Positions 50,753 to 61,454 of a stretch of DNA of 64,000 nt are shown in pieces. Numbering within the stretch: position 1 is the first letter of the stretch; each line of letters begins with the position of its first letter. Source of the stretch: Mercurialis annua (Eukaryota; Streptophyta; Magnoliopsida; Malpighiales; Euphorbiaceae); contig NC_065572.1 of assembly GCF_937616625.2 (NCBI RefSeq), positions 45,287,653-45,351,652 of the forward strand, given 5' to 3'. The notes below the pieces were generated by a model. That model saw only the letters and a program-made list of their open reading frames with translations. It did no database searches and had not been told where the DNA came from. The position numbers and the translations under genes were made by a program.

Positions 50753-52527
50753 GTATGTCGCGTTTCAAGTCTCTGTAACGCGTCGTTCCGATTACCTAAG
50801 CATGGCTAGGTTATATTACGCAAAGTGTGCGTGAAAAGTGTTGCTAGATTACTATATCGCGTCTCAAGTCTCTCTAATGCGTCGTTCTATTTCCGAAGTA
50901 TGGTTAGGTTATATTATGCAAAGTGTGCGTAAAAGAGACGCTAGATTAGTATGGCGCGTCTGAAGTCTCTTTAACGCGTTGTTTCGATTACCATGCTTAT
51001 GTCGCGTCAATAGTCTCTCTAACGCGTCGTTCTGATTACCTAAGCATTGCTAGGTTATATTACGCATAGTGTGCGTGAAAAGTGACGCTAGATTAGTATG
51101 TCACGACTCAAGTCTCTTTAACTCGTCCTTCCGATGGTCTAAGCATGGCTAGGTTATTTACGCAAAGTGTGCTTGAAAAGTGACGCTAGATTAGTTTGTC
51201 GCGTCCCAATCTCTTTAACGCATTGTTTCGATTACCTAAGCATGGTTAGGTTATATTACGCAAAGTGTGCGTAAAAAAAGACAATTGATTAGTTTGTCGC
51301 GTCTCCATTCTCTTTAACGCGTTGTTCCGATCACCTAAGCATGGTTAGGTTATGTTACGTAAAGTGTGCGTGAAAAGTGACGCTAGAGTAGTATGTGCGT
51401 CTCAAGCTCTATAACGGATCGTTTTGATTACATAAGCATGGTTAGGTTATATTACGCAAAGTGTGCGTAAAAAGTGAGGCTAGATTAGTATGTCGAATCT
51501 CAAGTCTCTTTAACGCGTTGTACCAATTACCTAAACATGGTTAGGTTATATTACACAAAGTGTGAGTAAAAAGATACGCTAGATTAGTATGTCGCGTCTT
51601 TATTCTCTTTAACGCGTTGTTCCGATTACCTAAGCATTGTTAGCTTATATTACGCAATGTGTGATTGAAAAGTGACGCTAGATTAGTATGTTGCGTCAGA
51701 AGTCTCTCTAACGCGTCGTTCCGATTACCTAAGCATGGTTAGGTTATATTACGCAAAGTATTCGTGAAAAGTGACGCTAGATTAGTATGTGGCGTCTCCA
51801 CTCTCCTTTAAGCGTCTTTCTAATTACCTATGTATGGTTAGGTTATATTAAGCAAAGTGTGCGTGAAAAGTGACGCTAAATTAGCATGTCACGTCTCCAG
51901 TCTCTTTAACGCGTCGTTCTGAATACCTAAGGATGGTTAGGTTTGATTAAGCAAAGTGTGCGTCAAGACTGACTCTAGATTAGTTTGTCGCGTCTCAATC
52001 TTTTTAATGCGTTGTTCCGATTACCTAAGCATGGTTAGGTTATATTAAGCAAAGTGTGCGTGAAAAAAGACAATTGATTAATTTTTCGCGTCTCCATTCT
52101 CTTCAACGTGTTGTTCCGATCACCTAAGCATTGGTTATGTTCTGCAAAGTGTGCATGAAAAGTGACGCTAAATTAGTATGCCACGTCTGAAGTCTCTATA
52201 ACGCGTCGTTCCGATTACCTAAGCATGGTTAGTTTATATTCTGCAAAGTGTGCGTGAAAAGTGACGCTAGATTAGTATGTCACGTCTCAAGTCTCTTTAA
52301 TGCGTCCTTCCAATTACCTAAGCATGGCTAGGTTATACTACGCAAAGTGTGCTTGAAAAGTGACACTAGATTAGTTTGTCGCGTCTCAATCTTTTTAACG
52401 TGTTGTTCCGATTACCTAAGCATGGTTAGGTTATAATAAGCAAAGTGTGTGAAGAAAGACAATTGATTAGTTTGTCGCGTCTCCATTCTCTTTAACGCGT
52501 TGTTCCGATAACCTAAGCATGGTTATG
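50753..52527 (-). repeat. Tandem 99-bp satellite, reverse block
   Basis: The array resumes after fragment B. A variant pair (gattagtttgtcgcgtc followed by agacaattgattagtttgtc and a tccattctcttt monomer) recurs at 51,279, 52,068 and 52,457, measured at agacaatt. The offsets of about 789 and 389 bp are consistent with multiples of a tetramer. The third occurrence is cut off by the viral leader snippet. No gene is seen. Confidence 0.95.
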
Positions 52528-52631
52528 TTAGAGGAACGACGATAAACCTTAACAGATTACATGTATGACTAGCCAGGATCACAGCCTCACCGCGGGCATT
52601 TTATCAATCGGCCTGTCCTCTTAGTATCTGT
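52528..52631 (-). other. Isolated viral leader snippet, second copy
   Basis: About 104 bp homologous to 34,627-34,731, in the same + strand orientation. Shared text includes cgacgataaa, gactagccaggatcacagcc, gggcattttatcaa and gtcctcttagt. It begins at ttagag, where fragment A has the same letters abutting the primer-binding motif, but here the motif itself is absent and satellite text (ggttatg) takes its place. At the other end it passes into satellite as tgcgattacc. Short shared text (gaacgacg) with the satellite lies near the left edge. Confidence 0.75.
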
Positions 52632-55600
52632 TTGCGATTACCTAAGGATGTTATGTTATATTACGCAAAGTGTGCGTGAAAAGTGACGCTAGATTAGTAG
52701 TCGCATCTCAAGTCTCTTTTCCGCATCGTTCTGAATACCTAAACATGGTTTAGTTATATTACGCAAGGTGTGCGTGAAAAGTGAGGCTAGATTAGTATGT
52801 TGCGTCACAAGTCTCTGTAATGCGTCGTTCCTATTACCTAAGCATGGTTAGGTTATATTACGCATAGTGTACGTGAAAAATGACAATGGATTAGTATATC
52901 GCGTCACAAGTCTCTTTAACACGTCGTTCCGATTACCTAAGCATGGTTAGGTTATATTACGTAAAGTGTGCGTAAAAAGTGACGCTAGATTAGTATTGCG
53001 CGTCTCAAGTCTATTTAACACGTCGTTTCGATTACCTATGCACGGTTAGAATATATTACGCAACGTGTGCGTGAAAAATTATAATAGATTAGTATGTCGC
53101 GTCTCAAGTCTATTTAATACATCTTTCATAAGCATGGTTAGATTATATTACGCAAAGTGAGCGTGAAAAGTGACGCTAGATTAGTACGTCGCGTCTCAAT
53201 TCTCTTTAAAGCGTTGTTCCCATTACCTAAACACTTTTTGGTTATTTTACGTAAAGTGTGTGTAAAAGGTGACGCTAGATTAGTATATCGCGTCTCATGT
53301 CTCCGTAATGTGTCGTTCCAATTACCTAAGCATGGTTAGCTTATATTACGCAAAGAATGCGTGAAAAGTGATGCTAGATTAGTATGTCACGTCTCAAGTC
53401 TCTTTAACGCGTCGTTCCGATAACCTAAGCATGGTTAGGTTATATTACGCAAAGCGTGCGTGAAAAGTAACAATATATTAGTATGTCGCGTATCAAGTCT
53501 CTTTAACGCGTCGTTCCGATTACCTAAGCATGGTTCGATTATATTACGCAAAGAGTGCGTGAAAAGTGATGCTAGATTAGTATATCGCATCTCAAGTCTC
53601 TTTAACGCGTCGTTCCAATAACCTAAGCATGGTTATGTTATATTACGCAAAGTGTGCGTGAAAAGTGATGCTAGATTAGTATGTCGCGTCTCAAGTCTCT
53701 TTGACGCGTCGTTCCGATTACCTAAGCATGGTTAGGGTATATTACGCAAAGTGTGCGTGAAAAGTGACGCTAGATTAGTATGTCGTGTCTCAAGTCTCTT
53801 TAATGCGTCATTCCGATTACCAAAGCATGTGCGTGAAAAGTGACGCTAGATTAATATGTCGAGTCTCAAGTCTCTCTAATGCGTCGTTCCAATTACATAA
53901 GCATGGTTAGGTTATATTACACAAAATTTGCGTGAAAAGTGGAGCTAGATTAGTATGTCGCGTCTCCAGACTCTCTATCGCGTCATTCTGATTTCCTAAG
54001 CATGGTTAGGTTATATTACGCAAAGTGTGCGTAAAAAGTGATGCAAGATTAGTATTACGCGTCTCAAGTCTCTTTAACACTCGTTTCGATTACCATGCTT
54101 ATGTCGCGTCACAACTCTCTCTAACTTAGGGTTTCGATTAATTAAGCATGGTTAAGTTATATTACGCAAAGTGTGCGTGAAGAATGACAATAGATTATTA
54201 GTATGTTGCATCTCAAGTTTATTTAACGCGTCGTTCCGATTACCTAAGCATTGTTAGGTTGTATTATGCAAAGTGTGCCTGAAAAATGAGAATAGATTAG
54301 GATGTCGCATCTCAACTCAATTTAACGCGTCGTTCCGATTACCTAATTATGGTTTGGTTCTATTACGCAAAGTGTCCGTGAAAAATGACAATAGATTAGT
54401 ATGTCGCGTCTCAAGTCTATCTAACGCATCGTTCCAATTACCTAAGCATGGTTAGGTTATATTACGCCAAGTGCGCGTAAAAAGTGACGCTAGATTAGTA
54501 TGTCGCCTCTCATGTCTCTTTAACGCGTCGTTTCGATTCCATGCTTCTGTCGCGTCAGAAGTCTGTCTAACACGTCGTTCCGATTACCTAAGCATGGTTA
54601 GGTTATATTACACAAAGCTTGCGAATAAAGTAACAGTAGATTATTATGTCGCGTCTCAAGTCTCTTTAACGCGTCGTTCCGATTACCTAAGCATGGTTAG
54701 ATTATATTACGCAAAGAGTGCGTGAAACATGATGCTAGATTAGTATGTCGCATCTCAAGTCTCTCTAGCGCGTCGTTCCGATTACCTAAGCATGGTTAGG
54801 TTATTACCCAAAGTGTGCGTGAAAAGTGACACTAGATTAGTATGTCGCATCTCAAGTCTCTTTAAAGCGTCGTTCTTATTACCTAAGCATGGTTAGGTTA
54901 ATATTACGCAAGGTGTGCGTGAAAAGTGACGCTAGATTAGTATGTCACGTCTCAAGGCTCTTTTACGCGTCGATCCGATTAACTAAGAATGGTTAGGTTA
55001 TATTACGCAAAGTGTGCGTGAAAAGTCACAATAGATTAGTATATCGCGTCTCAAGTCTCTTTAACGCATCGTTCCTATTACCTAAGAATGGTTAGTTTAT
55101 AATACGCAAAGTGTGCGTGAAAAGTGACGCTAGATTTGTATGCCTCTTTGCAAATCTCTTTAACGCATTATTCCCATTACCTAAGCATGGTTAGGTTATA
55201 TTACGCAAAGTATGCGTAATAAGTGACGTTAGATTAGTATGTCGTGTCTCAAGTCTCTTTAACGCGTCGTTCCGATTACCTAAGCATGGTTAGGTCATAT
55301 TACGCAAAGTGTGCGTAAAAAGTGACGCAAGATAAGTATGTCGCATCACAAGTCTCTTTAATGCGTAGTTTCGATTCCGTGCTTATGTCGCGATACAAAT
55401 CTCTCTAACGCGTCGTTCCGATTACCTAAGCATGGTTAGGTTATATTACGCATAGTGTGCTTGAAAAGTAATAATGGATTAGTATGTCGCGTCTCAAGTC
55501 TATCTAACACGTCGTTACGATTACATAAGCATTGTTACGTTATATTACGCAAAGTGTGCGTAAAAAGTGACGCTAGATTAGTAATTCGCGTCTCAAGTCT

Positions 55601-58600
55601 CTTTAACGCATCATTTCGATTACCATGCTTATGTCGCGTCACAAGTCTCTCTAACGCGTCGTTCTGATTACCTAAGAATGGTTAGGTTATATTACGCAAA
55701 GCGTGTGTGAAAAGTAACAATTGATTTGTATGTCGCGTCTCAAGTCTCTTTAACGCGTCGTTCCGATTACCTAAGCATGATAAAATTATATTACGCAAAG
55801 AGTGCGTTTTGTGACGCTAGATTAGTATGTCGCGTCTAAAGTCTCGGTAACGCGTCGTTCCGATTACCTAAGCATGGTTAGGTTATATTACGCTAAGTGT
55901 ACGTGAAAAGTGACGCTAGATTAGTATGTCGCGTCTCAGGTCTGTTTAACCCGCTGTTCCGATTACCTAAGCAAGGTTAGGTTATTTTACATAAAGTGTG
56001 TGTAAAAAGTGACGCTATATTAGTATGTCGCGTCTCAAGTCTCATTAACGCGTCGTTTCAATTACCATGCTTATCTCGCGTCACAAGTCTCTTTAACGTG
56101 CCGTTCTGATTACCTAAGCATGCTTAGGTTATATTACACAAAGTGTGCGTGAAAAGTAACAATAGATTAGAGTATCGCGTCTCAAGTCTCTTTAACGCGC
56201 CGTTCCTATTACTTAATCATGGTTAGGTTATAATACGCAAAGTGTGCGTGAAAAGTGACATTAGATTAGTATGTCTCGTCTGGAGTCTCTTTAACGCGTC
56301 TAGGTTATATTACGCAAGCTGTGCCTGAAAAGTGACGCTAGATTAGTATGTCCCATCTCAAGGTTGTTTAACGCGTCGTTCCGATTACCTAAGCATGGTT
56401 AGGTTAAATTACTCAACGAGTGCGTGAAAAGTGATGCTAGATTAGTATGTCGCGCCTCCAGTCTCTTTAACGCGTCGTTTGGATTACCATGCTTATATCG
56501 CGTCTCAAGTCTCTTTAATGCGTCGTTTGGATTACCATGCTTATATCGCGTCACAAATCTCTCTAACGCGTTGTTCTGATTACATGATTGGTCATATTTC
56601 CCAAACTGTGCATGAAAAGTAACAATAGATTAGTATATCGCGTCTCAAGTCGATTTAACGCGTCGTTCTGCTTACCTAAGAATGGTTAGGTTATATTACG
56701 CAAAGTGTGCCTGAAAAGTGACGCTAGATTAGTATGTCGTGTCTCCAATCTTTTTAACGCGTTGTTCCGATTACCTAAGCATGGTTAGGTTATATTACGC
56801 AATGAGTGCGTGAAATGTGATGCTAGATTAGTATGTCGCGTCTCAAGTCTCTTTAACGCGTCGTTCTGATTACCATGCTTATGTCGCGTCACAAGTCTCT
56901 CTAACGTGTCGTTCTGATTACCTAAGCATGGATAGGTTATATTATGCAAAGTGTGCGTGAAAAGTAACAATAGATTAGTATATCAATCTGAAGTAGATTT
57001 AACACGTCGTTCCGATTACCTATGAATGGCTAGGTTTTATTACGCAAAGTGTGCGTGAAAAGTGACGCTATATTAGTATGTAGCGTCTCAATTCTCTTTA
57101 ACGCGTTGTTCTGGCTACCTAAGCATGGTTATGTTATATTACGCAACGAGTGCGTGAAAAGTGACGCTAGATTAGTGTGTCGCATCTCAAGTCTCTTTAA
57201 CGCGTCGTTCCGATTACATAAGCAAGCATTGTAAGGTTATATTATACAAAGTGTGCGTGAAAAGTGACGCTACATTAGTATGTCCTGTCTTAAGTCTCTT
57301 TAATGTGTCGTTACGATTGCCTAAGCATGGTTAGCTTATATTACGCAAGGTGTGCGTGAAAAGTAACGCTAAATTAGTATGTCACGTCCTAAGGCTGTTA
57401 AACGCGTCGTTCCGATTATATTACGCAATGTGTGCGTGGAAAGTGACGCTAGATTAGTAGGACGCGTTTCAAATCTCTCTAACGCGTCGTTTTGACTACC
57501 ATGCTTATGTCGCCTCACAAGTCTCTCTAACGCGTCATTCTGATTACCTAAGCATGGTTAAGTTATATTCGCAAAGTGTGCCTGAAAAGTAACGCTAGAT
57601 TAATATTTTGCGCCTCAAGTCTCTTTAACGCATCATTGTGATTAACCTAAGCATTGTTATGTTATATTACGGAAAGTGTGCGTAAAAAATGACGCTAGAT
57701 TATCAGTAGGGCGCGTCTAAAGTCTCTTTAACGCGTCGTTTCGTTTTACCATGCTTATGCCGCGTCACAAGTCTCTCTAATCGTGGTTCTGATTACCTAA
57801 CCATGGTTAGGTTATATTATGCAAAGTGTGTGTGAAAAAAGACAATTAATTATTATGTCGCATCTCAAGTCTATGTAACGCATCGTTCCGATTACCAAAT
57901 CATGGTAAGGTTACATTACGCAAAGTATGCATGAAAAGTGACGATAAATTAGTATGTCGCGTCTCAATTCTATCTAACGCATTGTTCCGATTACCTAAGT
58001 ATGGTTAGGTTATACTACGCAAAGAGTGCGTGAAAAGAGACTCTAGATTAATATGTCACGTCTCAAGTCTGTTTAACGCGTCGTTCCGATTACCTAAGCA
58101 TGGTTTGGTTATATTACGCAAAGTTTGCGTAATAAATGACGCTAGATTAGTATGTCGCGTCTCAATTCTCTTTAACGCGTTGTTCTGATTACCTAAGCAG
58201 AGTTAGGTAATATTACGCAAAGTGTGCGTAATAAGTGACGCTACATTAGTATGTCGCATCTCAAGTCTCTTAAACGCGTCGTTCCGATCACCTATGCATT
58301 GTTAGGTTATATTACATAAAGTATGCGTGAAAAGTGATGCTAGATTAGTATGTCGTGTCTCAAGTCTCTTTAATGCGTCGTTCCGATTACCTAAGCATGG
58401 TTAGGTTATATTACGCAAGGTGTGCGTGAAAAGTGACGCTAGATTAGTATGACACGTCTCAAGGGTGTTTAACGCGTCGTTCCGATTACTTAAGCATGAT
58501 TAGGTTATATTACGCAGTGTGTGCGTGAAGAGAGATGCAAGATTAGTATGTCGCGTCTCATGTCTCTTTTAACGCGTTGTTTCGAATACCATGTTTCTGT

Positions 58601-61270
58601 AGCGTCACAAGTCTCTCTAACGCGTCGTTCTGATTACCTAAGCATGGTTAGGTTATTCCACGCAAAGTTGCGTGAAAAGTAACAATAGATTAATATGTCG
58701 CGTCTCTAGTCGATTTAACGCGTCGTTCCGAATACCTATGAATGGTTAGGTTATATTTTACGCAAAGTGTGCGTGAAAAGTGATAATAGATTAGTATATC
58801 ACGTCTCAATTCTCTTTAACGCGTTGTTTCGATTACATACGCATGGCTAGGTTATATTACGCACAGTGTGCGTAATAAGTGACGCTTGATTAGTATGTCG
58901 TATCTCAAGTCTCTTTAACACATCGTTTCGATTACCTAAGCATGGTTAGGTTATATTACGTAAAGTGTGCGTGAAAAGTGACATTGGATTAGTATGTCGC
59001 GTCTCAAGTCATTTTAACCCGTCGTTCCGATTATCCAAGCATGGTTAGGTTATATTATGCAAAGTGTACGTAAAATGTGATGCTGGATTAGAATGCTGCA
59101 TCTCATGTCTCTTTAACGCGTCATTCCGATTACCTAACCATGGTTTGGTTATATTAAGCAAAGTGTGCGTGAAAAGTGACGCTAGATTATTATGTCGCGT
59201 CTCAAGTGTCTTTAATGCGTGATCCGATTACCTAAACATGGTTAGATTATATTACGCAAAGTGTTCGTGAAAGTTGACGCTATATTAGTATGTCCCGTCT
59301 CAACTCTCTTTAACGCGTCGTTCCGATTACTTAAGCGTGGTTAGGTTATATTACACAAAGTGTGCGTGAAAAGTGACGTTAGATTAGTATGTCGAGTCTC
59401 AAGTCTATTTATCATGTCGTTCCGATTACCTAAGAATGGTTAGGTTATATTACGCAAAGTGTGCGTGAAAAGTGACGCTATATTAGTATGGCGCGTCTCT
59501 ACTCTTTGATGCGTCGTTCCGATTACCTTAGCATGGTTAGGTTATATTACGCAAAGTGTGTATGAAAAAGTGACGCTAGATTAGTGTGTCGCGTCTCAAG
59601 TCTCTATAATGCGTCGTTCCGATTAGCTAAGCATGGTTAGGTTATATATTAAACAAAGTCTGCGTCAAATGTGACGCTAGATTAGTATGGCGCGTCTTAA
59701 GTCTCTTTAACACGTCGTTTCGATTACCATGCTTATGTCGCGCCACAAGTCTCTATAACTTGTCGTTCCGATTACCTAAGCATGGTTAGGTTACATTATG
59801 CAAAGTGAGTGTGAAAAGTGACTCTAGATTAGTATGTCGCGTCTCAAGTCTCTTTAGCGCGTCGTTCAGATTACCTACATGGTTAGGTTATATTACGCAA
59901 GGTGTGCGCAAAAAGTAACGCTAGATTAGTGTGTCGCGTCTCAAGGTTCTTTAACGAATCGTTTCAATTATTTAAGCATGGTTAGGTTATATTACGCAAC
60001 GTGTGCGTGAAAAGTGACGCTATATTAGTATGTCATGTCTCAAGTCTCTTTAACGCGTGGTTTCAATTACCATGCTTATGTCGCGTCACAAGTCTCTCTA
60101 ACGCGTCATTCTGATTACCTAAGCATGGTTAAGTTATATTATGAAAACTGTGCGTGAAAAGTAACAATAAATTACCTAACCATGGTTAGGTTATATTACG
60201 CAAAGTGTGCGTGAAAAGTGACGCTATATTAGTATGTCGAGTCTCAAGTCTATTTAACACCTCGTTCCGATTACCTAAGAATGGTTAGGTTATATTACGC
60301 AAAGTGTACGTGAAAAGTGATTCTATATTAGTACGGCGTGTCTAGTCTCTTTAATGCGTCGTTCCGATTACCTTAGCATGGTTAGGTTATATTACGCAAA
60401 GTGTGAATGAAAAAGTGACGCAAGATTAGTATGTCGCGTCTCAAGTCTCTTTAATGCGTCGTTCTGATTAGCTAAGCATGGTTAGGTTATATTAAACAAA
60501 GTCTGCGTCAAATGTGACGCTAGATTAGTATGGCGCGCCTTAAGTCTCTTTAACACGTCGTTTCGATTACCATGCTTATGTCGCGCCACAAGTCTCTTTA
60601 ACTTGTCGTTCCGATTACCTTAAGCATGGTTAGGTTACATTACACAAAGTGAGTGTGAAAAGTGACGCTACATTAGTATGTCGCGTCTCAGGTCTCTTTA
60701 ACGCGTCGTTCTGATTACCTACAAGGTTAGGTTATATTACGTAAAATGTGCGTGAAAAGTTACGCTAGATTAGTATGTCACGTTTCAAGTCTCTTTAACG
60801 TGTTGTTCCGATTAACTAAGTATGGTTAGGTTATGTTATGAAAAGTGTGCGTGAAAAGTGACGCTAGATTAGTATGTCGCGTCTCAAGTCTCTTTAACGC
60901 ATCGTTTCGATTACCATGCTTATTTCTTGTGACAAGTCTCTTTAACGCGTCGTTCCGATTACCTTAAGTTTGGTTAGGTTATATTAAGCAAAGTGTGCTT
61001 GAAAAGTGACGCTAAATTACTATGTTGCGTCTCAAGTCTCTCTAACGCGTCGTTCCTATTTCCTAAGCATGGTGATGTTATATTACACAAAGTGTGCATG
61101 AAAAGAGAAGCTAGATTAGTACGCCGCGTCTCAAGTCTCTCTAATGCGTCGTTCTGATTTTGAGCATGGTTAGGTTATATTACGCAAAATGTGCGAAAAA
61201 GGTGTCGCTGGATATGTACTACGCGTCTCAATTCTATTTAACGCGTCGTTTCGATTACCATGGTTATGTC
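52632..61270 (-). repeat. Tandem 99-bp satellite, reverse block
   Basis: A long, relatively homogeneous reverse array with many 48-bp units (near 54,095, 54,540, 55,380, 55,625, 56,070, 56,490, 56,875, 57,510, 57,755, 59,730, 60,075, 60,575). At 56,470-56,565 two short units are directly adjacent (tttggattaccatgcttata twice, 48 bp apart). About 500 bp at 59,391-59,895 is repeated at 60,236-60,735. No gene is seen. Confidence 0.95.
59391..60735 (-). repeat. Duplicated satellite segment of about 500 bp, 845 bp apart
   Basis: Copies at about 59,391-59,895 and 60,236-60,735 share private variants in the same order: gtcgagtctcaagtctattt, acctaagaatgg, attaccttagcatgg (cctta at 59,526 and 60,371), gaaaaagtgacg, attagctaagc, aaacaaagtctgcgtcaaat, tatgtcgcgccacaagtc, aacttgtcgttcc and gattacctaca. 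The segment includes one 48-bp unit. The roughly 340 bp between copies does not obviously repeat. Confidence 0.85.
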
Positions 61271-61454
61271 AGAGAAAAAAGAACGAATAGATCTTGTAGG
61301 ATTCCCAAGAAATTCTTCGATTTCTTCCAGAAGCAGATGATTATTCATCTCCTTCTACCTTCCGTGAATAGCCGGGACATTAAGGAATATCCAGAGAGGC
61401 ATTTAGGGAATCGGTCTGATTCTATCTCTGTTCGTTCCGTTTGAAAGAAGGAAG
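61271..61454 (-). pseudogene. ycf2: Plastid-derived ycf2 fragment (NUPT)
   Basis: This 184-bp insert lies between satellite texts ttatgtc and gcgtcacaag. On the minus strand it encodes recognisable Ycf2 segments: [15 protein letters not shown], then after a small shift [15 protein letters not shown], then [12 protein letters not shown]. Ycf2 is a large essential plastid protein linked to the inner-envelope import-motor complex; this is a small internal piece and cannot function. A frameshift with an in-frame stop lies near 61,338. The satellite appears to continue across the insert with no bases lost, as expected for plastid DNA captured at a break by end joining. The plus-strand open frame through it (61,160-61,444) is antisense and not a gene. 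Confidence 0.85.

Noticed and set aside
61160..61444. 94-codon plus-strand frame
   Set aside because: It is antisense to a plastid ycf2 fragment on the minus strand and begins in satellite.
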